This document shows, piece by piece, positions 37,201-48,982 of a stretch of 64,000 bases of DNA; position 1 is the first letter of the stretch, and the number at the start of each line of letters is the position of its first letter. The position numbers and the translations under genes are program-made. The notes beneath the pieces are model-generated. The model saw only the letters and a program-made list of their open reading frames with translations. It was not told the DNA's origin and did no database searches. The DNA is taken from the NCBI GenBank assembly GCA_018398815.1, contig CM031626.1, forward strand, positions 36,427,480 through 36,491,479. Direction: 5' to 3'. Origin of the DNA: Conus ventricosus. Taxonomy: Eukaryota > Mollusca > Gastropoda > Neogastropoda > Conidae.

Positions 37201-38734
37201 TAAGCGCAACAAAATTTCACACCCGTTTTATGCCCAAAACAATAAACGCGATTTTTTTCTTTTTTGTTCTTCTGATGGGTTAAAAAAAGTCACTGAATTT
37301 TGGGGGGGGAAAGGCTCGATTGGTTTTTCCCCGTTTCAAGATAATTTTTCTTTTTTTGCTTATCAACATCTTTAAATGGTAAGCCGCATGTCCCCGTTTT
37401 TTCAGTGTGTTTTTTAATAAAACTAAAATGCTCAATTCCCCTGCTTTTCATAGGCGTCTTGTCAAAACTGCTTTGTTTTTCCATAGCTTTGTTATGTCTT
37501 TTTCTCTCGCCGTCGTCCCGTAGTTTTACTAAAAAGGTAAATTTCTTCCCGCTTAAAAACAAGCGCCCAAAAATTACACACACCCCCTATCATCATTTCA
37601 GTGAAGCCATTTTTTTTAAATTTTATTTTTTTTCATAAATTTAAAATTCTCTGGAATTATTTTCCTTTCTTAACTAGAAAAAACTTTTGTAGAACGAATC
37701 TGAAATAACGCAATCAGTTTTGCTTTAAAACCTCAAAGTCTTGGGTTTTCCCAAAATCTGCTGGCTTAATTTTTTTAAAAAGCTTTTACCCAAACACGGG
37801 TATCCTACCTTAGACCCCCTAACAGGCCTGAGGGGATAAAAGGGTTTGGGAACAGGGTTTTTTTTTGGTCTCATTTTAAAAAAAAAAATTAAATTTTTTT
37901 TTAATAGAAAAAAAATGGAAAAAGCGTATCTGCTAGAGTACAAGCGGGCTTTAAACCGGCTTGGACTTCCAAATGAAGAAGTTTATGACCCCAAAATATT
38001 TGCCCCAAAAAAAAAAGGCTGTATTCTTTGGCGGGGTGTGGAAAAAAAAAAAAACGTTCCTAGGGAAAAGAATTAGCTAGAAAAGAAACCAAAAGGGTTT
38101 TCGCCACAAAAAATTTTTAAAGTATCACAACAGGGAGAAACGCAGCTAGGGTCTAGAATTTGGGGAAAAAAGGGCGGGCAAACGGTTCTTAGTTTGTACA
38201 AATAAAAATATCAGTAAATTTCTCCCCTTGATTCTACAAGACTTTATGTTGATTTTAAAGGAGGATCCCGTTTTTTAACAAAATCATTAGAGTCTCTAGG
38301 AAGCGATCTATATACAAAATTGGAACATTGTTATCCCAATTTAAACTGGGAAATTAATTACTTTTAAAACATAAAAAGAAATTTTTTTTTTCCCCTTTAA
38401 AAAAGACCGAGCCCGAAAATCAGCCGGGAAACAGAAAACAATGAATCAAAGGGGGAGAAAAATAACCAAGCCAGAAATCAGAAAACACTGAATCAGGTGG
38501 AGACCCGTGAAAAGCATCCTGGGCTTTTTAAAGCAGGGAAAAAAATTAGGGAGAGTGGAACAACAAAAAAAATTACAGTTACAATCACAGAATATAACTC
38601 ATAATAAAACCCCCAACGCCAGACAAGTTTTATTCAATGCCAGGGTATAAAAAATTTCCCTGTGATTCAAGGCCCCACAGCCCCCAAATCTTTATGGAAT
38701 ATTGAAATTAAAACTGTTTTCCATTTTTGGCGCC

Positions 38735-39560
38735 CTTGCTGCTGCTGGGGGCGGGTTTTTACTGTTATAAAATATAAAACAATGGCAACAAGAAAACCCA
38801 AAACAGTTTAAAACAACCGGAAACCCCAAATACAGAAGACAAAAACATGCCCCAAAAACCCCCAACAACAAAAGGGTCGTTTTGATCCATTTGGGGAAAG
38901 TAATAAAATTTTTAAAAACTTAATTTTAAATTTTTTTAATAAAAATTAGATCATGGCGTATTATTTAAATTTAGGGGGTCAAAAAAATAAAGACATGGGG
39001 TCTATAAAAGACATTTACCTAACCCGAATTGGGAATTTAAAGCAGTTGCTTAGGATGTAAGAAATTCATTAAGGGTCTTTGGTGCCCAATCTTGCGCAAG
39101 GGGTGCTGAGCAAGAATCCCCCAGCGATGAAAGGGGTTTTTTTTTAATGCTGCTGGGGGTGTGGTTTTTAAAGTTTTTTAAAATATTAAAAAAATGGCAA
39201 CAAGAACCAAAGAAGTTTTAAAACAACCTCAACCACTAAATACAGAAGACAAAAAAAAAGGGCCCCAAAAACCCCCACAATAAAAAAATCGTTTTTTATC
39301 CATTTGAAATGTTTAAAAATATTTTAAGAACCCTTTAAATTTTTAATTTTTTTTTTATAAAAATTGATCATGGGGGTAAATTTTAAAAGATGGAGTCCCA
39401 AAAAAAAAGGACTGGAGTCTATAAAAAACATTTCCATAGCCCGAATTGTAATCAATTTCGGTTGCTTAGGATGTAAGAATTCAAATTTAAAATCTATGCT
39501 GCCGATCTCGCGCCAAAACGCCCGGGAAGATATTCTCAGTTTATGACGCGTTTTTTTTGG
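38735..39560. repeat. About 410-bp tandem duplication
   Basis: Landmarks recur 408-416 bases apart: GCTGCTGGGG at 38,741 and 39,149, ATGGCAACAAGAA at 38,782 and 39,194, AAATACAGAAGAC at 38,828 and 39,238, TAGGATGTAA at 39,051 and 39,467. The copies differ mostly by homopolymer lengths and scattered substitutions. Confidence 0.8.
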
Positions 39561-40049
39561 GGGTGTGTGACTATATTAGAAAATCTACTAAATTTTAAAT
39601 AAAAACCCTAGATTTGTATTTTTTTTAATAATTATAAGATAAACCCGAATAAGAAATTGGTTTTTACTTAAAGGGTGACTTTGTTATTCTTAGGCTAAAT
39701 TTTAGTAAGAAATTAAGGGGATTTGATCAAGAAAATAATTAAAAACTTGAAGTAAATTAATTAAGAAACTTAATTAAAACTTTTTAAGAACTTGGGGGTG
39801 ACTTTATTAAAAAAAAGAGGTGGGGGGAGGGGGTGTGCATGCGTGGGGTTTGGGGGGGGGCAGGGGGGGGTGGGGTGGGGGTGTGGGGTGCATGGGGTGG
39901 GGGTGGGGAAGTGCGTGCGTTGGGTGGAGGTGGAAAGGGGTTACCCCCCCTTTTTTCAAACCCGGCTTGGGAATGGCTTTGGGAGAGTTACAGGCAGTTA
40001 CGGGTGTAGCCAAGCCTTTTTTTGGGGCTCTAATCGCCAGTAGTAAAAA

Positions 40050-40310
40050 ATCAGAAAAATTCCCGGACGGTGAAACAGGGGTTTTTAAGCGGGGGAAAGG
40101 GAAGGTTTTTTTTAGAAAACCGTTTGGATCCGGAAAGGTTTTGTTTAGTTTCCCCCAAATTAAAAAACAGGGGGACGTAAAATCTAATTTTTGAAAAACC
40201 CTTCGGATCCGAACGGTTTTTTCCCAAAAAAAGGAAACAGGGCGTTGGGCCCGGTGACGTAAAAACCCATTTTTAGATACCGGGTTTGGATCCCAAAGGT
40301 TTTTTTTCAG
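40050..40310. repeat. About 80-bp tandem repeat, 3 degenerate copies
   Basis: A GGATCC-centred word (TTTGGATCCGGAAAGG, TTCGGATCCGAACGG, TTTGGATCCCAAAGG) recurs at about 40,123, 40,202 and 40,285, with GACGTAAAA between copies. Base quality here is doubtful. Confidence 0.65.
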
Positions 40311-43223
40311 CCGCCCAAACTTTAAAGCAATCAGACTTCAGATTTCCAAAACTTTCTGAATTTTTTTCATTCTCAAACATGTAGGTTTGAATTTTTTGGG
40401 TTTGTTCAGTTTAAAACTCAAAAAATCATTTTCCCCGTTTAAAGAAAAAATAGGAAAGTGGTAAAAGGCCCTTTTACAGCAAAAAAATCCTTTTTGCTTT
40501 AAGAACATGAATTAAACTTTTCCTTTAACAAAGGAAGCCCCCGACTGCTTCTTTGTTTTTGATTTTTGAAACACTTTTTTTTGCTTTTTCCCCAAACTGA
40601 TAACCCAAAAAACAGTCCACATTTAAAAAAAAGAATTTTTCGGGGCAATGTAAAAATTTTTTGAGTTCTAACCCCAATCCAGTTGTAGGCGCCAAGGGAT
40701 TCAAAAATTTTTTCGTTTCCCAATTCTTGGTATTCTGAGAAAACTTTCAAACTGTCGCTTTTCCATTTTGAAAGATATTAGATATTTAAAAACGCACCCC
40801 CCGCAAAATATGTCCCCCACACTACAGTTTTTTCCCAATTTCCCAAACCCAAAATTTTTAAAGTTTTAATCACTTTTTTCCACAAAAAGGGGGGGGCTCC
40901 AAAAACCGGGGGCACAGCCATAAACAACCTTCTTTTGCCCGGCCGTCCGGGGAAAAAAATGGCCCAAAAAACCCGGGCTTGCCGACGGCGCCCGACGTGG
41001 TATGTCGACGTGGGGGTCGAGAATGTTTAAGAACATTTTGCTGAAGGGGGGAAAAATGTTTTCAAAATTAACCTAACCAAAATGCGCCGCAAGCCCGGTC
41101 GCAAGGCGTTTTTTTTATTGATTTTTTGGTTAAACAAGGGAACGCACGTTTGGGGGTTGTCGTCATTGGGCAAATAATTGACTGGCGCTGTGTTCAAAGT
41201 GGAACCCAAGGGCCCTTGTCTCGCTAGGGCCTAAATTAAGTGATCAGGTTTCAGCCTAAAAGGGGGGCTCTTTAAAAATTTTCCCAACCGGCCCCGTGTC
41301 GCCTTTCTGTTATACCAAAAATTTTTTTAGGGAAATTATCAGAATTTAAATGTGGGGGAAATTTTAAAGTCAAAAAAAAATAACTTAGTTTTTAAAAAAC
41401 AAGCAAAATTTAGTAAATTAGTTTTAAAAAAAGATAACCCTACACAGTATGTTTTTTTGAGATAATCGGTTTTGTTTTTGGGTTTTTGAAAAAGTGTTTA
41501 TGGATTATCATTTTTTAAAATTTATTGTTAAAATTTTTTCTTGTTAGAGAACAAGAAAAAGTGTTTTCTGGCGTCATTTATTTCCGCTCGAAAGTTGTTG
41601 AGAGCGGGGGTTTTTGAGCCCGAACACACATTTCCCCCGTTCTCTACTCACGATCACAAATAGTTTTTCCGGACAAGATTCGCGTTTCCCCGCATTAAAG
41701 TAAACCCCTAGCATTATAAACAAAATCACCTAATGAATCATCTTTTTTTACAATGCAATTTTTCTAACAAGTCAATGCCATTATCGAAAACCCTTTTTAA
41801 AAAGTTTTTCGGGGGCAAATTTTTAGGCGGGAAAATTTCGCAAAAACTAGTAGAACCGTTTTAAATAAATCCCAAAAAAATCTTTATCAAGCAAAAAATA
41901 AATTTGAATGGACTTTTACAGTTTACAGAAAAACATACGGAACTTAAAAACCCTTTTCCCTACCAACAAATTATTCCCCCCGAAACTTCCATGTTTTGTA
42001 AGTTTTAAAGGGCCGACTTTACAAATATATCATGATCCCTTTTAAAAAAACTCGATTCAAACTTTTCTGCAAAAGTTTTTCCCCCTAAAAAAAAGACCAC
42101 ATCGGGAAAGAAAAAACAAATTGGATGAAATCCCCCTCTGCTACTTTATTAAACAATCCCCATTTTATTTTCCCAAAGTAAAAAAAGATACATTGTTTAT
42201 AAAATTTACTACCTCCCCACAATCTCTTCAGGAGAGGAAAACCCCTTTTGAGTTATAATATATGGGCACATGGAATACCCGGCCCCATACAAAAATTTCT
42301 TTTTCCCCCAAACATATCAACATTGGGCCCCCGCTCACATCCAACTCTTTCAAAACCCCCCTCACAAATGCACGGGATCTGCGTTACTGTTTTTTTTTAA
42401 AAATAACCAGTTCAAACCCTGTCTTTCAGGCCTTCCTGTGGAACAGATAAAATGTCCCAAAGAAACGGGGACAACTTACTTTTTTACCCCGTGAATCTTT
42501 TGGGCAAAGGGTGTTTTTATGTCATTGGGGGGGCCACACCCCTATCTAAATTAAAAAAAGGGTTTTCACTAAACCAAACCAGCCCAAACTTTTTCCCCCC
42601 GATCACAGGGTGAAACATATACCTTTAAAACTTTTTTTTTTCCTTTTGACCGACGACTTTAGATGTGGGGAAAAAATTTTTTTCCCGAAACCCCTAATTC
42701 TGGGGGGGGAAAAATCCTCCCGAAAAAAGCCAGTTCCCCTTTTTAAATTTTTTTTAGCACGTAAAATCCTGTCCTTAAATTTTTAAAAAAATTTCAACCC
42801 GGGGAATTTAATTTGGAGACTCTGGTTTTTTCATTAAGGCCCTTTGGCCCCTATCAAACAGAAAACATCCCCAAATTCTAGTTTTTCCCGTCAAAATTTC
42901 TTTCACCTTGTCTCACAGTCCCGGGAAACTCTCGTTCTTAAAGCGTGGGGTACCCTGGGTGATTAAAAATTTTTTCCTCTTTTTTACCTACTCTCCAGAT
43001 CATCCCTTTTTCTGTTTTCCCAAAACTTTTTACTTTTGCAGAAAAAAATTTATCATTTTCAAACTTTAATATTCGGGTTTTCCCGCTTTTAGGTCAAAAT
43101 TTCTTGTCTTAGAGGGGACACCCTCCCTCCTTCAAAAACAAACACACATTTTTCAGGTCGTTAAAATTTAAACCCCCAATTTGGTCAAACTTTCCCGTTT
43201 TTTGACTGTTCAAAGGGGGCCCT

Positions 43224-43556
43224 TTACTTCCCCCAGTGAGGCCCCCAAAAGTTTTGTGGAGGGGGCCGACGGAAAAAACGTAGAAGACCCGGGGGAGCTC
43301 CTTGGGCCCCCAACGCTGTCTTTGTCGTGCAGAAACCCCACTGCCGGGGGCGGGAAATGACGCAAGCGGGCCTTAAGCCAGGGCCTGGGTTCAGCTCGAC
43401 GTCAACCCCAAAGCCGCCCCCCCAAAATTTCCCCTTTGAACAGCAGGGAGAGTAACATCCAAGGGGGGACACCATCTTCCCTGTCTTCAACAAAAAACGG
43501 ACACTCTCATGGGGGGCTTTAAAAATTTTTCCCGCTTTTGTCCCTAATTGGGACAT
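43224..43556 (-). pseudogene. LINE ORF fragment with 2A-like ribosome-skipping motif (poor sequence)
   Basis: The minus-strand frame contains GFGVDVELNPGPGLRP, with the DVELNPGP core encoded near 43,382-43,408. D-x-E-x-NPGP is the 2A-type motif at which ribosomes skip a peptide bond. Besides viruses, it is known at the N-terminus of ORFs in CR1-, L2- and Crack-type LINEs of molluscs and echinoderms. The residues around it (Cys/Pro/Arg-rich) show no domain I can name, and the region is error-rich, so endonuclease and RT downstream cannot be verified. Confidence 0.5.
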
Positions 43557-43740
43557 ACACCCGCCGCAAAAAGCACCCCATCCGGTTTTGAACCTTTAAA
43601 ATTTTCCGAAGGCCCTGACAGTTGACACAACCCTTTTCAAAAATTTTCAGGGGACGTTCCACTTTTTAGCCCGGATAAAACAGACGTAGAAAGGCAAGCA
43701 CAACAACTTTACTTTTCCACTTCGTGACCTCGTCACCCCC

Positions 43741-43983
43741 GAGAGAGAGAGAGAAAAGGAAGAGAGAGAGAAAAGGGGAGAGAGAAAGAGAGAGAAAAAG
43801 AGAGAGAGTCCGAGACAGCAACAGAGAAAAATGTTTGTGGTATGGTACGTGTTTTGCGTGTGTGTGTGTGTGTGGGGAGGGGAGAGAGAGGAGAGAGGGG
43901 GAAAAGAGAGAGAGTGGAGTGGGGAGAGAGAGGAAGAGAGAGAAGAGGAAAAGGGGGCGGGGGGGGGGGGTTGGTTTAAAGGG

Positions 43984-44022
<39 letters not shown>

Positions 44023-44035
44023 GAGAGAAAGGCCC
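43741..44035. repeat. Imperfect (GA)n with a (GT)n insert
   Basis: GA runs from 43,741 to 43,812 and 43,880 to 44,035, with AAAA and GGGG interruptions, and GTGTGTGT at about 43,858-43,874. The interruptions look like sequencing error on what may be regular GA repeats. Confidence 0.85.
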
Positions 44036-44667
44036 AAACCCCCCCCTCTCAAATGGGGAAAATTCCCCGACTTTTTCCCCCCCAAAACCCCGGTTTAACA
44101 AAATATAAACGTTTTAAAAAAAACCCCCTGTGCACCGGCAAAAATTTTTTGTCGATTCAGAGCAGGATCTAAGGCAAAAGACACGAAAACCCCCCGGTTT
44201 TCATTTTGAATTTTTGAGGGTTTTCGATCATTTTATTTTTCATTTTTTTTTGTTTCTAAATTTTGCTTCGGGTTTCAGGCTGATCATGTTCGTGTGCGCC
44301 TGCTCTAAAATTTCCTGCATGAAAAAATTTTAATACCCCTTTGAATCATAGTTTTAGGGGCCCAAAATAGATTGTGGAAAGTCCTTTATAAGACAAACCT
44401 ACACCCCAAAATGGCAAAGTGCATTTTGATATTCCAGGGGCCCCAAAGTCTGTTGAAATATTCAAGTTCGGTTTTTATCCAAAAGTGAAGTCTTTTTAAG
44501 CGATTAGAATTTCTACGACTACTACTGCTCTGCTGCTTTTCTGCTGGGTATTGCCCGCTGCAGCTGCTCTATTTAACTATTAGTTATTTCTTCATACTTT
44601 CCCTTTTGGATATACATTTTCCACTCTGCTTTTTGCCCTCTGAAAAGAGCAGAAAAAAATGGCATCA

Positions 44668-44768
44668 ACACACACCCCCCAAAAACACACACAACACACA
44701 AAACCCAACACACACACACACACACACACCACACACCCCACACAACACACACACCACACACACAACAA
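44668..44768. repeat. Imperfect (CA)n
   Basis: CACACA with CCCC and AAAA interruptions. It is the last smeared microsatellite before sequence quality recovers near 44,830. Confidence 0.9.
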
Positions 44769-44852
44769 ACCCGTTTTTAAAAAAAACTGTCTATCCAAAA
44801 ATCCCATTGGGAATATGGAGGACTCAAAATGAAAAATAAAGAACAAAAACTG

Positions 44853-45500
44853 TACAGATACACGGAAGCAGAAGAAAAAGAAACACCCGAAGGTGCTGGG
44901 GAGGACTCAGAGAAGCACTGTCTTCACCTGCCTTTAGAGCAGTCCTGTACCACCCTTGGAGGCCTGCGCTGTGTTGACTATGGGTACAGACACGCACAGG
45001 ACACTCCATTAAGATATCAAGGGACATAACTGCTCCTGAACAGAGGTAAATTAGACTACAGGATGCAGCTCATAACAGCCTTAAAGTAGCATCCCCATGG
45101 GTGTACCAGCCCGTATTTCATGACTGCAGAGCCCACCGGCGAAAAACACCACCCTCCAGCTGCCGAGCACACCCCACAGACCCAACCACCCCTGCCCACG
45201 GATAGATGAAGACGGTGCCACTCCAGACACAGCCAAGCTTTCACCATACGGTCTTATGTGCCCTCAAGAGAGAATCCAAAGTTGTAGTCTTTCCCACTGT
45301 CAACAGGACTTTCCCTGTGGTCAGTGGGTCTTTCCTCACCGTCACTGGACCTTTCTCCAGGGTCAGCCTAGTTAAGGCAAAGAAGAAAAAGAAACACCCG
45401 AAGGTGCTGGGGAGGACCCAGAGAAGCACTGTCTTCACCTGCCTTTAGAGCAGTCCTGTACCACCCTTGGAGGCCTGCGCTGTACAGATACACGGAAGCA
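44853..45500. repeat. Direct duplication about 511 bp apart
   Basis: The stretch starting GAAGAAAAAGAAACACCCG at 44,871 recurs at 45,382 for about 100 bases with essentially one substitution (GACTCAG/GACCCAG). TACAGATACACGGAAGCAG occurs at 44,853 and again at 45,483, so the two repeats are arranged as a permuted pair. The intervening segment contains a triplet of CAGGACTTTCC / CAGTGGGTCTTTCC / CACTGGACCTTTCTCC words. No coding region is recognised. Confidence 0.85.
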
Positions 45501-45891
45501 GAACAGTAAACACTATGCTGTTTACTGTTACCACAAAGATCGAACGATAAAACGAGCAGATACTCGATGTCAACACAAACAAAGCAAAAGGCTTCGTTTA
45601 ATCTTGTAAAAGTTTATGTACTGACGTTTAAACATGTTTTCTTTCCATCAGTGACTAATCTACAAAACATTATAAACTGGTTTAAAACCAGTTGTATATC
45701 AAATGTATGAATTTTGCTCTGTATATATGGGGCAAATCATAACAAAACTAAACTCGTTTCCCATCTCATATTCATTGCGTTTTCTACAAAGCCGTTCTTC
45801 AACTGTGAGTCTAAATCTTCGTCCAACTTTTATCCTAAGTTTATGGTCACTACATTGAAATTAATGGATAAACATAGAAATTTGGCATTCA
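45501..45891. other. No feature recognised
   Basis: AT-rich single-copy-looking sequence between the duplication and the next CA tract. Nothing coding is supported. Confidence 0.5.
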
Positions 45892-45988
45892 CACACACAC
45901 ACACACACACACATGCTCATGCATGCACTAACACACACTCACACTCACCCCCACCCCCACCCCCCCACACACACACCCCTCACTCACG

Positions 45989-46062
<74 letters not shown>
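45892..46062. repeat. Compound (CA)n / CCCCCA microsatellite
   Basis: (CA)n at 45,892-45,913, a CCCCCACCCCC-rich part near 45,948-45,966, then clean (CA)n at 45,992-46,060. The clean tract shows that base accuracy is normal again here. Confidence 0.96.
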
Positions 46063-46065
<3 letters not shown>

Positions 46066-46104
46066 TACACACAAACGTGACTTGGGCAACTGCACTGTCA
46101 TTCC

Positions 46105-46356
46105 CACTCATTCACTTCACGTGATGCGTGTTCAACGGGCACACCCCACTCATTCACTTCACGTGATGCGTGTTCAACAGGCACACCCCACTCATTCACT
46201 TCACGTGATGCGTGTTCAACGGGCACACCCCACTCATTCACTTCACGTGATGCGTGTTCAACGGGCACACCCCACTCATTCACTTCACGTGATGCGTGTT
46301 CAACGGGCACACCCCACTCATTCACTTCACGTGATGCGTGTTCAACGAGCACACAC
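46105..46356. repeat. 42-bp minisatellite, 6 copies, each with TCACGTGA
   Basis: Six exact 42-bp units starting CACTCATTCACTTCACGTG. The only differences are CAACGGG/CAACAGG/CAACGAG. Each unit contains the palindrome TCACGTGA, a CACGTG E-box in the context preferred by USF/MITF/TFEB-type bHLH-zip factors. Open periodic frames exist on both strands because 42 is a multiple of three. Confidence 0.96.
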
Positions 46357-46812
46357 CTCAGATGCAGTTTTAGATGACTCTGCCCAGTCTGGTTTGAATC
46401 GCTTTTGGAGATGAGGTGTTCTCAGCTTTTCGCAGTCTGTTACAGCGCTTTTCGTCTTCAGGCTCAGATGAAAAATTAGTTATTGGGCCCCCAGTAATTG
46501 AAATTTTGAATACGTGTTTTGTTGTTTTTCAAGTTTGGGTATTTTTGTTTTCAATATTGTTTGAAAAACTTTAAGAACCAAAAGCAGGAGGACTTTATGT
46601 TTTCAATGTTTTTTATTCACTGTCGTCTGTGTTGATGTAGAGAGGCTAAGTGAAGGATAGAAAACAACAACAACAACAGGAGAACAATTCGACGTAAACT
46701 AACATGTTTCAGCTGCGTTCCTCTCCTGCTCACTGATGTACACAGTCCCGCCAGTGCCTGGACCAAGGAATCAGATTCGCTGATGGAGGGTCTGCACAGT
46801 AGTGCTGGCAAT

Positions 46813-47488
46813 ACCTGTTGACTGATGACTGTGAGGTTGTCCGCTGTGCATGGGTTGACTTTACACCTGTTGACTGATGACTGTGAGGTTGTCCGCTGTG
46901 CATGGGTTGACTTTACACCTGTTGACTGATGACTTTGAGGTTGTCCGCTGTGCATGGGTTGACTTTACACCTGTTGACTGATGACTTTGAGGTTGTCCGC
47001 TGTGCATGGGTTGACTTTACACCTGTTGACTGATGACTGTGAGATTGTCCGCTGTGCATGGGTTGACTTTACACCTGTTGACTGATGACTTTGAGGTTGT
47101 CCGCTGTGCATGGGTTGACTTTACACCTGTTGACTGATGACTTTGAGGTTGTCCGCTGTGCATGGGTTGACTTTACACCTGTTGACTGATGACTTTGAGG
47201 TTGTCTGCTGTGCATGGGTTGACTTTACACCTGTTGACTGATGACTTTGAGGTTGTCCGCTGTGCATGGGTTGACTTTACACCTGTTGACTGATGACTTT
47301 GAGGTTGTCCGCTGTGCATGGGTTGACTTTACACCTGTTGACTGATGACTTTGAGGTTGTCCGCTGTGCATGGGTTGACTTTACACCTGTTGACTGATGA
47401 CTTTGAGGTTGTCCGCTGTGCATGGGTTGACTTTACACCTGTTGACTGATGACTTTGAGGTTGTCCGCTGTGCATGGGTTGACTTTAA
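46813..47488. repeat. 52-bp minisatellite, 13 copies
   Basis: GAGGTTGTCCGCTGTGCATGG recurs every 52 bp from 46,833 to 47,457. Variation is minimal (ACTGTGAGG or ACTTTGAGG, one GTCTGC, one GAGATTG). No indel occurs over 676 bases. Confidence 0.97.
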
Positions 47489-48532
47489 AGCAGTGAGGGG
47501 GTAGGGGTGGGGAAGACGAGGGAGATATCTGTGCTGGTGTCAGAGAGTGTCTACAAAACAAATGGAGGAAACGGACCGAAAAATCAGTGTAAAAAGACAG
47601 ATTCAGGTTCAAAGCAGAGCAACCACCAGACACTGTGAACATTAAAACTAACAGAGACAATGGTGAAATACTGTGGAACTTTCCTGAAAGTGATACGCAT
47701 ATAAAGAGAGAGGTTCAAGTGTTGTGTACCAGCTAAATGCTTATGGACAGTTCGTGTATCACTGTAGAAAGTGAAACAAGGGGAAACGTTGTTTTTTTAA
47801 ATAAATATTTATGCATGTATAACCTTTTGAAAAAAAAACTGTTTGTGAGATTTAGTTTTGGCATAGTTTAAGAGTTGAATAGTGTTCATTTGAAATATTA
47901 GATAAGGCAATTGAAACGGTGGTGTATGCCAAGTGTATGGAGAGTTAATTCCCTTCATAGTTATTTGTGTTTGACAGTGAAGACGCTCTCGTAATGTTTG
48001 CGCCTTCAGCCGTAGTAGCCATGACAGTGCAATACACAGGGGCAAGAGTTTGAAACATTTCTTCTTGGAGCAAACATTCGAATGTAAACAAGACAGCCTA
48101 TAGCAAAAGATAAAGGAAAAGAAAAAGGTAGTATGAGTATGATAACATTCAGTGAAGAACACATAGTCTTCAAGACTGAATTCGTGTAAACAAAACGGGC
48201 TTTTGTTTCCTTTCTGCGTTTATGATTGACAAACACGACTCTGCAGCACAGTGACTTAAGAGCTTGGGGTAGTGGTAATGAGTTAAATGCTCTTGAGTTC
48301 ATCATTCAAGGACTCAAGTGCGACAGATTTGTTTCATGTATATAGTAACTTGTTATCAACAGTACATTTTTCTGAGAACAAGGGAGCGTCTTCAAAGACA
48401 AAAAAGATCAAATCTTTCTGTCACAATGTCTTTTTCCCTTTGGTACGAGTATAGGCATCGATTAATCCGGAAAGACAAAGAAGCGAATGAGAATAAGAGA
48501 GAAGAGTCAAAATGGTTGATTTATACTTTAAA
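47489..48532. other. No gene recognised
   Basis: Single-copy-looking AT-rich sequence. Minus-strand frames of 75-117 codons lack any domain I recognise. A weak tRNA-like or SINE-like word pair near 48,258-48,300 was considered and not accepted. Confidence 0.45.
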
Positions 48533-48800
48533 TTAATCAACAATTCGTTGTGCTACAAGCTCTTGTGTCCGTGAGTTTGTTTTCACGTGGGCATCTTTGT
48601 GTGATATTTTCTCGGACTCAACCGTCGGAAGATCAGCCTTGCATGCACATTGTAGGCACACTGCATGTGACACAGTGACAGGTGAACAGAAGTCACTAGT
48701 GACTGTCCATTTCCTGAGCGAGCAGACTGGGTGTGGTGGGAAATAAGTGTCAGTATAATGAACACCAAACTGGTCGTAGCATGTCCCTTTAGACCTTTCA
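48533..48800 (-). CDS. Candidate cysteine-rich terminal exon (unidentified)
   Basis: On the minus strand an acceptor-like TTTTTTCTATGTAG precedes 48,800. An open frame then reads GTCYDQFGVHYTDTYFPPHP, about eight cysteines in total, and a hydrophilic tail ending at a stop at 48,533. The spacing (C..FG..Y, then C..C.C) is reminiscent of a VWC-like module but too weak to name. A (GA)n tract on the same strand ends about 100 bases upstream, as for the receptor exons. It may equally be a chance frame; no donor-bearing partner exon was found. Confidence 0.25.
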
Positions 48801-48902
48801 CTACATAGAAAAAATCCCATTCCAAACAAACAAACCAACATGCGTGTAAACAAACAAATAATCAAACAAACCACACACAAAACAACGAATGAACACGTTA
48901 CA

Positions 48903-48907
<5 letters not shown>

Positions 48908-48982
<75 letters not shown>

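Larger units (their letters stand above)
22200..44820. other. Low-accuracy consensus region; no gene supportable
   Basis: For about 22.6 kb the sequence is crowded with runs of 4-10 identical bases of all four types (CCCCAAAA, TTTTGGGG, GGGGCCCC). It lacks the clean microsatellites seen every 1-2 kb outside. The longest frames are about 140 codons and low in complexity. The two-base patterns of GA and GT tracts at its edges are smeared into longer runs. This fits an unpolished or poorly covered long-read consensus better than any biology. Apart from the items listed separately, nothing between 22.3 and 43.2 kb is interpretable. Confidence 0.8.

Noticed and set aside
22200..44820. Possibility that the middle block is an endosymbiont, organelle or viral insertion
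   Set aside because: No long ORFs, no gene order, no rRNA or tRNA, and microsatellites at both edges are smeared in the same way, which fits error better than foreign DNA.
48256..48320. tRNA-like or SINE promoter boxes
   Set aside because: The A-box-like word GGGGTAGTGGTAATG is present, but no convincing B box or cloverleaf follows.
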